Shown: one piece after another, positions 9,260-21,719 of the stretch
How positions within the stretch are numbered: the first letter of the stretch is position 1
Layout: each line of letters starts with the position of its first letter
Assembly: GCF_007828835.1 (NCBI RefSeq)
Contig: NZ_VIVL01000008.1
Span: 186,001 to 250,000, forward strand
Length of the DNA stretch: 64,000 nt
Reading direction: 5' to 3'
Source of the DNA: Variovorax beijingensis
GTDB taxonomy: Bacteria; Pseudomonadota; Gammaproteobacteria; Burkholderiales; Burkholderiaceae_C
The notes under the pieces: generated by a model
Database searches by the model: none
Seen by the model: only the letters and a program-made list of their open reading frames with translations
What the model was told of the DNA's origin: nothing
Program-made: the position numbers and the translations under genes

Positions 9260-11076
9260 CCGATGCTGCGCTTCCCTCGCTGACATTGCCGCAGATGCTG
9301 CGCGAGCAGGCGCGCTTGCGGCCCCAACGCATCGCGATCCGCCAGAAGGACTTCGGCATCTGGCATCCGCTGGACTGGGCCGGCTACCTGCGCCGCGCTT
9401 CCCGCTTCGGCCTCGGCCTGCATGCGATGGGCCTGGCGCCCGACGGGCACCTCGGCGTGATCTCGGAGAATCGTGTCGAGTGGCTGCTCGCGCAGATGGG
9501 CGCCGGCCTGATCGGCGCCGTGACCGTCGGCGTCTACCCGACCAGCCCGAGCAACGAAGTGGCCTACGTGCTCGGCCATGCAGACATCGAGGTGATCGTC
9601 TGCGAAGACCAGGAGCAGACCGACAAGGTGCTCGAGGCCATCGGCCAGCTGCCGCGCCTGCGCAAGATCGTCGTGATCGAGACCAAGGGCCTGGCGAGCT
9701 ATCCGCCCGAAGTGCGCGGACTCATCGCGACCTTTGCCGAAGTGGAACAGGCCGGCGCCGAGGTGCACGCACGCGAGGGCGACGCGCTGATCGAAGCCGC
9801 CCTGCAACGCCAGACGCTCGCCGACATCGGCCTGATGATCTACACCTCGGGTTCCACCGGCAAGCCCAAGGGCGCGATGATCTCGTACCGCAACATCCGC
9901 GGCGTGGTGCCCGGCATCGTCGAGCGGCTGGCGCTCGACGGCGACACCACGCATCTTTCGTACCTGCCGCTGTGCCACGTGGCCGAGCAGATGCTCACGG
10001 CCTTCGTGCCGGTCTACCTGGGCTCGCAGGTGAGCTTCGGCGAATCGATCCGCACCGTGCAGGAAGACCTGCGCGAAGTGGCGCCCACCATGTTCCTTGG
10101 CGTGCCGCGCATCTGGGAGAAGCTGCACGCGGGCATCAGCATCAAGATGCAGGAGGCGGGCCGGCTGCAGCGCGCGCTGTTCCGCCGCGCGCTCGCGGCC
10201 TGCGCGCCGCTGGCCGAGAAGCCGCGCAGCGCCTGGACACTGGCCGAGCGCGGCCGTTTCTCCCTGTACTACTGGACGGTGCTGCGCGCGCTGCAGAACT
10301 TCATCGGCCTGCGGCGCGCGCGCGTCGCGCTCACCGGCGCGGCGCCGATTCCGGCCGACGTGGTGCGCTTCTTCCGCACGCTGGGCGTGCCGCTGGTGGA
10401 GGTGTACGGCCTCACCGAATCGACCGGCATGATCGCCGGCCACCGCAGCGATGCCGTGAGGATCGGCACGGTCGGCCCGCCGACGCTGGGCACCGAGTAC
10501 CGCATCGGCGAAGCGGGCGAACTGCTGGTGCGCGGCGAGATGGTGTTCGAGGGGTACTACAAGAACCCCGAGGCCACGGCCGCGTCGATCCGCGAAGGCT
10601 GGCTCTACACCGGCGACGTGGTGCGCGAAGAGGATGGCCAGCTGCGCATCATCGACCGCCTGAAGGACATCATGATCACGGCCGGCGGCAAGAACCTCAC
10701 GCCCTCGGAGATCGAGAACACCATGAAGGGCAGTCCCTTCATCAAGGAATGCATCGTGGTGGCGGACGGACGCAAGTTCGTCGGCGCGCTGCTGCAGATC
10801 GACTACGAAACGGTGGGCAAGTGGGCTGAGGCCGAGCGCATTCCGTTCACGCACTTCCGCTCTCTGGTGGAAGAGCCGCGGGTGCGCGCGCTGATCGAAT
10901 CGGAAATTTCACGCGGCAACGACAGGCTCGCGCAGGTGTCGCAGATCCGGCGTTTTCACCTGCTCACAAAAGAGTTGGACCACGACGACGGCGAAGTCAC
11001 CGCAACCATGAAGGTGCGGCGCTCCAGCATCTACAAGGCTTACGCCGAAGAGATCGAGGCGCTGTACCGCGCCTGA
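9256..11076 (+). CDS. AMP-dependent acyl-CoA synthetase (long-chain type)
   Basis: A 606-residue adenylate-forming ligase. The P-loop-like motif YTSGSTGKPKG is at residues 196-206 and YGLTEST at about 384-390. The hinge and lid motif is GDVVREEDGQLRIIDRLKD followed by ITAGGKNLTPSEIEN, as in long-chain fatty acyl-CoA synthetases. It would activate a carboxylic acid to its CoA thioester with ATP. Its start overlaps the LivF stop, and it is the last gene of the importer operon, so uptake and CoA activation are expressed together. The substrate is unknown; fatty or aromatic acids are possible. Confidence 0.87.
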
Positions 11077-11089
11077 CCCGCAGCGCGTT

Positions 11090-11431
11090 TTACTCGCCGC
11101 GCGCAGGCCGGGCCCGCACGTCGGTCACGTCGCCTGCGGGGCGCAGCGACAGCGGGCTGCGCACCGACTCGCCGCGCGCACGCGCATTGGCCACATCGGC
11201 GGCGCTAGGCCCGGCCGGCTGTGCCGCATTGCGAAAACGCTCGAAGCCCGAACGCGGGTTGAAGCGCCCGCCCATCGAGGCCATCCAGGGCGTCACGGGC
11301 TTGCCCGTGATCCGCCCCCAGGCGTAGCGAACGCCCCACACGGCCGCCAGCAACATGACCGCCACCGCCAGGCTGGCCGCGAAGACCAGCCCCAGGAGCA
11401 GAAGAATGACGCGAAAAATGAAGTTCATCAT
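11090..11431 (-). CDS. small membrane-anchored protein of unknown function
   Basis: A 113-residue protein with one long N-terminal hydrophobic stretch (residues 4-33, FRVILLLLGLVFAASLAVAV onward). A short WGVRYAWGRITGKPVTPW segment and a polar, Arg/Ala-rich tail without clear structure follow. I do not recognise the family. Two start codons are adjacent (MMNF). It lies six bases downstream of clpB on the same strand, so it is likely read through from the clpB transcript. It converges with the acyl-CoA synthetase gene. Confidence 0.6.
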   Translation of the reverse strand: MMNFIFRVILLLLGLVFAASLAVAVMLLAAVWGVRYAWGRITGKPVTPWMASMGGRFNPRSGFERFRNAAQPAGPSAADVANARARGESVRSPLSLRPAGDVTDVRARPARGE

Positions 11432-11437
11432 CCGGCT

Positions 11438-14059
<2,622 letters not shown>

Positions 14060-14077
14060 GGTGGTATTCCTGCACTC

Positions 14078-14106
14078 AAAATAGGACTGTTCGGGCGCGA
14101 TTCAAG
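14078..14106 (-). promoter_or_regulatory. candidate sigma-32 heat-shock promoter of clpB
   Basis: On the minus strand CTTGAAT is followed after 14 bases by CCTATTTT, close to the heat-shock pattern CTTGAAA-N(13-15)-CCCCATNT. The -10 element ends 19 bases before the clpB ATG, so the leader would be very short. The match is by eye; it fits the known RpoH control of clpB in proteobacteria. Confidence 0.6.
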
Positions 14107-14169
14107 GTGTCCGGCGCTTCGGGCACGGCTATTGCACTGTGCCTGCTCATTTTTCGAATGGAGTCGATC

Positions 14170-15162
14170 ATGGTTTTTTCAATGCAGCGCGCCCATCCGG
14201 TTCGCCGGGCGCTCGGCGTCGGTCTCTTTTTAGCGGCCATGGGCCTGACGGGCCTTGCGCAGGCGCAAGGCACGCCCATCCGCCTGCTGGTCGGTTTTCC
14301 GGCCGGTGCCGGCACAGACGCCATTGCACGCACACTCGGCGAAAAACTCAAGGACGTGCTGGGCGTGCCGGTGGTGGTGGAAAACCGCGCCGGCGCCGGC
14401 GGACAGATCGCGGCGCAGGCGCTCAAGGCGGCCCCGGCCGACGGCCATACGCTGTTCATCTCCCATGACCATTCGATCTCCATCCTGCCGCAGGTGGTGA
14501 AGAACCCGGGCTTCAACCCCGCGACCGACTTCGTGCCCGTGGCCGGATTCGCCACCTTTGCCAACGTGCTGGCGGTCTCGGGCGGCACGCCGGCCAAGAG
14601 CATCGACGAATACGTGAAGTGGATTCGCACCCAGCGCGGCGGCAAGGAAACCATCGGCATTCCGGCGCCGGCCTCGATTCCCGAGTTCCTGGTGAAGATG
14701 ATCTCGGAAAAATACAAGATCGACGTGCAGCCCGCGCCCTACCGCGGCAGCGCGCCGATGACGGCGGACATGCTGGGCAACCAGATCACGGCCGGCATCG
14801 CCTCGGTGCCCGACTTCATCGAGAACCACAAGGCCGGCAAGGTGCGCATCGTCGCCTCCATCGGCGCCAAGCGCCAGGCCGTGCTGCCGAACGTACCCAC
14901 CTTCACCGAGCTGGGCTTCTCGAACCTGGAAGACCTGCCCTACTACGGTATCTTCGCGCCCGTGGGCACGCCGCAGCCGATCATCGACAAGTACGGCGAG
15001 GCGCTGCAAAAGGTGCTGGCCATGCCCGATGTGAAGCAGAAGCTCACGACCATGGGGCTGACGGTCGGCTACGAGCCGCAGGGCCAGTTCGCGGGCCGCG
15101 TGCGCAGCTATACGCAGACCTGGGAACGCATCATCCAGTCGAGCGGCTTCAAGCCCCTCTGA
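14170..15162 (+). CDS. Bug-family tripartite tricarboxylate transporter substrate receptor (orphan)
   Basis: A 330-residue periplasmic binding protein. The signal peptide ends near GLAQAQG, and the mature N-terminus TPIRLLVGFPAGAGTDAIAR is the Bug/TctC hallmark, followed by VVVENRAGAGGQIAAQAL. The ATG at the chosen position has GGAG six bases upstream; two further in-frame starts lie close by. No TctA/TctB membrane genes are nearby, so like most Bug proteins in this group it is an orphan receptor. Ligands in the family include carboxylates and nicotinate. It lies on the plus strand between clpB and moaE. Confidence 0.85.
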   Translation: MVFSMQRAHPVRRALGVGLFLAAMGLTGLAQAQGTPIRLLVGFPAGAGTDAIARTLGEKLKDVLGVPVVVENRAGAGGQIAAQALKAAPADGHTLFISHDHSISILPQVVKNPGFNPATDFVPVAGFATFANVLAVSGGTPAKSIDEYVKWIRTQRGGKETIGIPAPASIPEFLVKMISEKYKIDVQPAPYRGSAPMTADMLGNQITAGIASVPDFIENHKAGKVRIVASIGAKRQAVLPNVPTFTELGFSNLEDLPYYGIFAPVGTPQPIIDKYGEALQKVLAMPDVKQKLTTMGLTVGYEPQGQFAGRVRSYTQTWERIIQSSGFKPL

Positions 15163-15639
15163 TCAGGCGTTGGGGGCGGTGATGCCCCAGCGCGCCAGTG
15201 CGGCGTCGTCGCTGACGCGCGCATCCACCCAGCGGGCGCCTTCGGGCGTCTGTTCCTTTTTCCAGAATGGCGCCTGGGTCTTCAGGTAATCCATCAGGAA
15301 CTCGCAGGCCTCGAAGCTCTGGCCGCGGTGGGCCGAGACCACCGCCACCATCATGATCTGGTCGAGCGGCTGCAGCAGGCCCACGCGATGGATCACGCGC
15401 GCACCCAGGATGTCGAAGCGCTTGTGCGCCTCGTCGATCATGGCCTCGATGGCCTTTTCGGTCATGCCGGGGTAGTGCTCGAGCTCCATCGAGGCGATAG
15501 TGCTGCCGTCGTTGCGATCCCTCACGGTGCCGACGAAGCTGCAGACTGCGCCCACGCGCTTGTCGCCGGCACGCAACGCGGCGACCTCCTGTCCCAGGTC
15601 GAAATCGGCTGTCTGGATCGAAACGCGTGAACCACTCAT
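15163..15639 (-). CDS. moaE: molybdopterin synthase catalytic subunit MoaE
   Basis: A 158-residue protein. The core GAVCSFVGTVRDRNDG, LEHYPGMTEK, RVGLLQPLDQIMMVAVVSAHR and the C-terminal KTQAPFWKKE with the catalytic lysines are all MoaE motifs. With thiocarboxylated MoaD it converts cyclic pyranopterin phosphate to molybdopterin in the cytoplasm. The start at MSGSRVSIQT fits family length; the open frame continues upstream for 87 unlikely residues. It is unusual that its partner moaD lies 1.1 kb away with an opposite-strand gene in between. Confidence 0.93.
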   Translation of the reverse strand: MSGSRVSIQTADFDLGQEVAALRAGDKRVGAVCSFVGTVRDRNDGSTIASMELEHYPGMTEKAIEAMIDEAHKRFDILGARVIHRVGLLQPLDQIMMVAVVSAHRGQSFEACEFLMDYLKTQAPFWKKEQTPEGARWVDARVSDDAALARWGITAPNA

Positions 15640-15890
15640 GCCGGGATTGTGGCATCGCGCTAGACTTCGGCAATGCCCCGCCCCGCCATGCTCTTCACAG
15701 TGCCCTCGCACACCGAAGGCACCCGTGCGCGCCAGGGCAGCAAAGCCAAAAAACCAAAGCTCGTCTGACCGGAGCTGCGGTTCCGTCGTCGGATGAGCGA
15801 CGGAACCTGCCAAGGCCTTGGCCCCGATCGGGTTGCGCGCGCATCGAACGACGGTTCCTTCCATCGGTCGATTCCCTTGAGGAAACCCGC
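15640..15890. other. intergenic region with a perfect 10-bp hairpin and a possible 31-codon ORF
   Basis: This 251-base gap separates moaE (minus) from the DapA-like gene (plus). At 15779-15788 and 15798-15807 GGTTCCGTCG and its exact complement flank a 9-base loop, with no T-run after it, so it is not a standard terminator. A related CGACGGTTCC occurs at 15849-15858. On the plus strand an ATG at 15673 opens 31 codons ending at 15768 (basic C-terminus KAKKPKLV) without a clear ribosome site. Either a leader structure of the DapA-like gene or a dispersed repeat is possible. Confidence 0.45.
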
Positions 15891-16790
15891 GTGCCGCCAT
15901 CGTCCATTCCCTCGTCTTCCAGCCCTGACTTCTCGGGCCTCTGGATTCCCCTTGTCACGCCGTTCCAGCACGGTACCCTCGACCATGCCGCGCTCTCGGC
16001 GCTGACCCGCCGCCTCGCCGGCGACGGCGTGGCCGGCTTCGTGGTCTGCGGCTCGACCGGCGAGGCCGCCGCGCTCGATGAAACCGAACAGCTCGCCGCG
16101 CTCGACACGGTGCAGGCCGCCGCGGCCGGACTGCCGATCGTCATGGGCCTGTCGGGCTACCACCTGGGCAAGACAACGGCCTGGGTGCGCCGGCTCGCCG
16201 AATGGCCGCTGGCGGGGCTGCTGGTGCCCGCGCCGCACTACATCCGGCCCTCGCAGGCCGGCCTGCTCGAATGGTTCCGCGCCATTGCCGACGCCAGCGC
16301 CGCACCGGTGCTGGTCTACGACATTCCCTACCGCACCGGTGCGACCCTCACGCGCGAAACGCTGCTGGCGCTGGCCGAACACCCGCGCATCCGCGGCATC
16401 AAGGACTGCGGCGGCGACATGGCCAAGACGCGCGCCCTGATCGCCGACGGCCGGCTCCAGGTGCTCTCGGGCGAAGACCACCAGATCTTCGGCACGGTGG
16501 CCGAGGGCGGCGTGGGCGCCATCGCGGCGAGCGGGCATGTGCAGACGCGGCGCTTCGTGCAGGTGCTGCGCCTCCTGGCCGAGAACCGGCTGGCACAGGC
16601 GCGCGCCGAATGGCAACCGCTGCAGCCGTTGATCGAAATGCTGTTTGCCGAACCGAACCCCGGGCCGCTCAAGGCGCTGCTGGCGCACGATGGATCGATG
16701 CGCGACGAGCTGCGCTTGCCGATGACCCGCGCGTCGGATGCCTTGCGCGAGCGCCTGGTGGCGCTGGACGCGCGGCTCAGCCGCCCGTAA
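15891..16790 (+). CDS. dihydrodipicolinate synthase family protein (DapA-like)
   Basis: A 299-residue TIM-barrel aldolase of the DHDPS/NAL family. The Schiff-base lysine is K171 (RGIKDCGGD), the proton-relay tyrosine is Y143 (LVYDIPYRTG), R148 corresponds to the substrate-carboxylate arginine, and the GSTGE loop is at residues 54-58. Spacing between Y143 and K171 equals that in E. coli DapA. A GTG start was chosen because TGAGGAAA lies just upstream. It may make dihydrodipicolinate, or be an accessory aldolase for another 2-oxo acid. It sits alone on the plus strand between moaE and moaD, and its end overlaps moaD by 14 bases. Confidence 0.85.
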   Translation: MPPSSIPSSSSPDFSGLWIPLVTPFQHGTLDHAALSALTRRLAGDGVAGFVVCGSTGEAAALDETEQLAALDTVQAAAAGLPIVMGLSGYHLGKTTAWVRRLAEWPLAGLLVPAPHYIRPSQAGLLEWFRAIADASAAPVLVYDIPYRTGATLTRETLLALAEHPRIRGIKDCGGDMAKTRALIADGRLQVLSGEDHQIFGTVAEGGVGAIAASGHVQTRRFVQVLRLLAENRLAQARAEWQPLQPLIEMLFAEPNPGPLKALLAHDGSMRDELRLPMTRASDALRERLVALDARLSRP

Positions 16791-17028
16791 CGGGGGGGAA
16801 GAAGGCGACCTCGCAGCCTTCGCGCAGCGCGGCCGCCTCGTCGCTCATGGCCTGGTCGAGCGCCATGCGCACGGCCTTGCCGCGCGCCAGCGCCGTGGCG
16901 TATGCACCGCCGCGTGCGATGAGTTCGTCGCGCAGCGCGGCCAGCGTGGCGGCACTGGTGTCGACGGTTTCGCCGCCGGTGTCGAGTGCCTCGCGCACGG
17001 AGGCGAAGTAACGGATCTGGACCTTCAT
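16777..17028 (-). CDS. moaD: molybdopterin synthase sulfur carrier subunit MoaD
   Basis: An 83-residue ubiquitin-fold protein with N-terminal MKVQIRYFASVREAL and the invariant C-terminal Gly-Gly (PPVTGG), which is adenylated and thiocarboxylated before sulfur transfer to MoaE's substrate. It lies 12 bases downstream of moeA on the same strand, in a mobB-moeA-moaD order. Its 3' end overlaps the convergent DapA-like gene. Confidence 0.93.
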   Translation of the reverse strand: MKVQIRYFASVREALDTGGETVDTSAATLAALRDELIARGGAYATALARGKAVRMALDQAMSDEAAALREGCEVAFFPPVTGG

Positions 17029-17040
17029 GGGCAGCTTCGG

Positions 17041-18318
17041 TCAGGCCAGCAGCGAGGCCAAGGGGATGAAATTCACCATATCGCCGGCCTGGATGGTCTG
17101 GCCCGGGGGGTTGTCGATGACGCCGTCGCCCCAGACCATCGAGGTCAGCACACCCGAGCTCTGGTTGGCGAACAGGTCGAGCCCGCCGGCGGCGTTGCGG
17201 CGCGCGCGCAGGAATTCGCGCCGGCGGTCGGCGCGCGGCCAGTCGAAGTCGGCGCGCATCTGCACGGGCTCCGGTGCCACGCGCGTGGCGCCCTGCAGCG
17301 TCAGCAGGAACGGGCGCACGAGCAGCAAAAAGGTCAGGAAGCTGGACACGGGGTTGCCGGGCAAGCCCGTGACGTGGCAGCGCCCTTGCGCCTCGCCTCC
17401 GGCCCTGGCGATCGACCCGTAGGCGAAGGGCTTGCCCGGCTTCATCGAGAGCGACCACAGCTGCAGCTCGCCGAGCGCCTGCACCGCGGCCTTGATGTGG
17501 TCTTCCTCGCCCACCGACACGCCGCCCGTGGTGATGATCAGGTCGCTGGCCTCGGCCGCACCGCGCAGCGCCTCGATGGTGGCCTCGCGCCTGTCGGGCA
17601 CGATGCCCAGGTCGGTCACCTCGCACCCGAGCCGGTGCAGCAAGGCGCGCATGAAGAAGCGGTTGGAGTTGTAGATCGCGCCCGGCTTCATGGCCTCGGG
17701 CGCAACCTCGCCGGGCATCACCAGTTCGTCGCCGGTGGACAGCAGTGCGACGCGCGGCCGCCGGGCCACCTGGAGCCGGTCGAAACCCACGCTGGCGGCG
17801 AGCCCGAGCGCGGCGGGCGTCAGGCGCTCGCCCTGGCGCAGCACCACGTCGCCGGCGGCCACGTCTTCTCCGGCCCGGCGAATCCATTGGCCGGCCGCGG
17901 GAACGATGCCGATGCGCACCGCGCCGAACGTGCCCTCCTGCGGCACGGGCTGGGTGTCTTCCTGCATCACGATGGCGTCGGCGCCCTCGGGAATCTGGGC
18001 GCCGGTGAAGATGCGGGCCGCAGTGCCGGCCGCCAGCGGCGTGCCCACGGTGCCCGCGGGAATGCGCTGCGCGACCTGCAGCACGGCGCCCGGCGCGGCG
18101 CAGTCGGCCACGCGCACCGCATAGCCATCCATCGAACTGTTGTCGCGCGGCGGCACGGTGAGCGCGGAGACGATGTCCTGCGCGAGCACCCGGCCGTCCG
18201 CATCGAAGGTGGCAATGCTTTCGGCGGGCAGCTTCGGCAGTGCCTTGGCGAGCAGGCTCGCAAGAGCTTCGTCGAGCGCCATCAGCGGCGGGCGCGAGGG
18301 AGTCACGGAATCAGCCAT
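17041..18318 (-). CDS. moeA: molybdopterin molybdenumtransferase MoeA
   Basis: A 425-residue protein with the MoeA/gephyrin arrangement. DNSSMDGYAVR near residue 55, GTAARIFTGAQIPEGAD, then TGDELV, and the catalytic loop TTGGVSVGEEDHIK are present, with MKPGKPFAYG and the FLLLVRPFL helix further on. It inserts molybdate into adenylylated molybdopterin. It overlaps mobB upstream by eight bases and precedes moaD, so it belongs to a Moco operon that may also be read from the threonine genes upstream. Confidence 0.94.
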   Translation of the reverse strand: MADSVTPSRPPLMALDEALASLLAKALPKLPAESIATFDADGRVLAQDIVSALTVPPRDNSSMDGYAVRVADCAAPGAVLQVAQRIPAGTVGTPLAAGTAARIFTGAQIPEGADAIVMQEDTQPVPQEGTFGAVRIGIVPAAGQWIRRAGEDVAAGDVVLRQGERLTPAALGLAASVGFDRLQVARRPRVALLSTGDELVMPGEVAPEAMKPGAIYNSNRFFMRALLHRLGCEVTDLGIVPDRREATIEALRGAAEASDLIITTGGVSVGEEDHIKAAVQALGELQLWSLSMKPGKPFAYGSIARAGGEAQGRCHVTGLPGNPVSSFLTFLLLVRPFLLTLQGATRVAPEPVQMRADFDWPRADRRREFLRARRNAAGGLDLFANQSSGVLTSMVWGDGVIDNPPGQTIQAGDMVNFIPLASLLA

Positions 18319-18856
18319 GGTGTTCGGGGTTGTATTCGAAGCGGCTTGCGCCGTCGATCAACCACTGCGCGATGCCCTCGATGTCATCGAGGTCGAACAG
18401 CGGCAGGCTGGTGGGCACCGGCAGGCTCGCGGGCGCGTCGGTGGCAATGGCGGTCACGAAGGCGTCCTCGATGTACTGCGAGGGCCGGGGCGGCTTGCCA
18501 TCCTCGGGGGCGCGCCAGACCTCGATCTTGAGCAGGTCGCTGTGCTTGAAGCCCTCGACCAGCACCCAGTCGACGCCGTCATGTAGCTCGGCGATGAGGT
18601 CGTGCACCGACAGCTGTGCGGGCTGCTCGAATTCGCGGATCAGTGCGAGCCGCTTGTCCGACGCCACCACCACCTCGAAGGCCCCCGCCTCGCGATGGCG
18701 GTAGGTGTCCTTGCCCGGATGGTCGATGTCGAACTTGTGGTGCGCGTGCTTGACCACCGACACGCGCTGGCCATGGAGCTTGAGCACGGGAATCAGGCGC
18801 TCGACCAGCGTGGTCTTGCCCGAACCCGAATACCCGGAAAAGCCGATCACCTTCAT
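18311..18856 (-). CDS. mobB: molybdopterin-guanine dinucleotide biosynthesis adapter protein MobB
   Basis: A 181-residue GTP-binding protein. It opens directly with the P-loop MKVIGFSGYSGSGKTTLVE; the VVKHAHHKFDIDHPGKDTYRH and VLVEGFKHSDLLKIEVWR motifs are typical of MobB. It assists MobA in attaching GMP to molybdopterin for DMSO-reductase-type enzymes. Its last eight bases overlap moeA. The thrC gene ends 86 bases upstream on the same strand, with no obvious terminator in between. Confidence 0.92.
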   Translation of the reverse strand: MKVIGFSGYSGSGKTTLVERLIPVLKLHGQRVSVVKHAHHKFDIDHPGKDTYRHREAGAFEVVVASDKRLALIREFEQPAQLSVHDLIAELHDGVDWVLVEGFKHSDLLKIEVWRAPEDGKPPRPSQYIEDAFVTAIATDAPASLPVPTSLPLFDLDDIEGIAQWLIDGASRFEYNPEHHG

Positions 18857-18942
18857 GTCGAGTTCCTGTGGCGCCCGTCTATGCGGCCGCCGAATGCATG
18901 TGCGGGGCAGCCGCTGCAGGGCGCGGCATGCGGCAAGGGTCG

Positions 18943-20358
18943 TCAGTCACAGTTCTGCGCGATGTAGGCCTTCACGGCCTCGGCATCGGCCGGCAGCTTG
19001 ACGACCCGCTTGGGCAGCGCCTCGATGCCTTCGAACCTGGCCGGGCGCGCGGGCTCGTGGCCCAGCGCTTCCACCAGCGTGGCGGCAAACTTGATCGGCA
19101 GCGCGGTCTCGAGCACCACCATCGGCACGCCGGGCGCGAGGTGTTCGCGCGCGGCCTTGAGGCCGTCGGCCGTGTGCGGATCGACCAGCGTGGCAAAGCG
19201 CTTGTCGGTGTCGCGGATGGTGGCCAGGCGGTCGGCGTGCGTGCTGCGGCTGCTCTTGAAGCCGAAGCGCTCCGCGGCCTGCCGGAACGCGGGATCGGCG
19301 CTCAGGTCGAAACGGCCGTGGCGCCCCAGTTCGTCCACGAACAGCGAGCGCAGCTTGCCGGCATCGCGACCCACCAGGTCGAACACGAAGCGCTCGAAGT
19401 TGCTGGCCTTGCTGATGTCCATCGAGGGGCTCGAGGTCTCGTGCGTATCGGCCGCCGCGCGCACGCGGTAGATGCCGGTGCGAAAGAACTCGTCGAGCAC
19501 GTCGTTCTCGTTGGTGGCGACCACCAGCGTCTGGATCGGCAGGCCCATCATGCGCGCCACATGGCCCGCGCAGACGTTGCCGAAGTTGCCCGACGGGACG
19601 GTGAAGCTCACGGGCTTGTCGTTGCTGGCCGTGGCCTGGAAGTAGCCGGCGAAGTAGTAGACGACCTGCGCGAGCAGCCGCGCCCAGTTGATCGAGTTGA
19701 CCGTGCCGATGCGGTACTTGCGCTTGAAGCCCAGGTCGTTCGACACCGCCTTGACGATGTCCTGGCAGTCGTCGAACACGCCGCTGATGGCGATGTTGTG
19801 GATGTTCTGGTCCTGCAGGCTGAACATCTGCGCCTGCTGGAAAGGGCTCATGCGGCCATCGGGCGAGGTCATGAAGACGCGCACGCCCTTCTTGCCGCGC
19901 ATGGCGTACTCGGCCGCGCTGCCGGTGTCGCCGCTGGTGGCGCCCAGGATGTTGAGCTCGGCGCCGCGGCGGGCCAGTTCGTACTCGAACAGGTTGCCCA
20001 GCAGCTGCATCGCCATGTCCTTGAAGGCCAGCGTGGGCCCGTTGGACAGGGCCTCGAGGTACACGCCGTCTTCCAGCTCGCGCAGCGGCACGATCTCGTC
20101 GCTGCCGAACACTTCGGCCGTGTAGGTCTTGGCGCAGATCGCCTTCAGGTCGGCCGGCGGAATGTCGTCGATGTAGAGCGAGAGGATCTCGAACGCCAGT
20201 TCCGCATACGGCAGCTCGCGCCATCTGGCGAGCGTGGCGGTGTCGATCTGCGGATAGTGCTCGGGCAGGTACAGGCCACCATCGGGCGCGAGGCCTTCAA
20301 GCAGGATTTCGCAGAAACGCTTGCGGTCGGGGTGGCCGCGGGTGCTCAGGTAGTTCAC
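18943..20358 (-). CDS. thrC: threonine synthase ThrC
   Basis: A 471-residue PLP enzyme of the long ThrC type. It starts MNYLSTRGHPDRKRFCEILLEGLAPDGGLY. The PLP lysine is in NGPTLAFKDMAMQLLG, and LGATSGDTGSAAEYAM and VPSGNFGNVCAG form the phosphate and cofactor loops. It converts O-phosphohomoserine to threonine in the cytoplasm. It follows hom by 20 bases on the same strand; homoserine kinase (thrB) is not in this window. Confidence 0.96.
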   Translation of the reverse strand: MNYLSTRGHPDRKRFCEILLEGLAPDGGLYLPEHYPQIDTATLARWRELPYAELAFEILSLYIDDIPPADLKAICAKTYTAEVFGSDEIVPLRELEDGVYLEALSNGPTLAFKDMAMQLLGNLFEYELARRGAELNILGATSGDTGSAAEYAMRGKKGVRVFMTSPDGRMSPFQQAQMFSLQDQNIHNIAISGVFDDCQDIVKAVSNDLGFKRKYRIGTVNSINWARLLAQVVYYFAGYFQATASNDKPVSFTVPSGNFGNVCAGHVARMMGLPIQTLVVATNENDVLDEFFRTGIYRVRAAADTHETSSPSMDISKASNFERFVFDLVGRDAGKLRSLFVDELGRHGRFDLSADPAFRQAAERFGFKSSRSTHADRLATIRDTDKRFATLVDPHTADGLKAAREHLAPGVPMVVLETALPIKFAATLVEALGHEPARPARFEGIEALPKRVVKLPADAEAVKAYIAQNCD

Positions 20359-20378
20359 GTTGTGTCTCTTGCGCCGTC

Positions 20379-21715
<1,337 letters not shown>

Positions 21716-21719
<4 letters not shown>

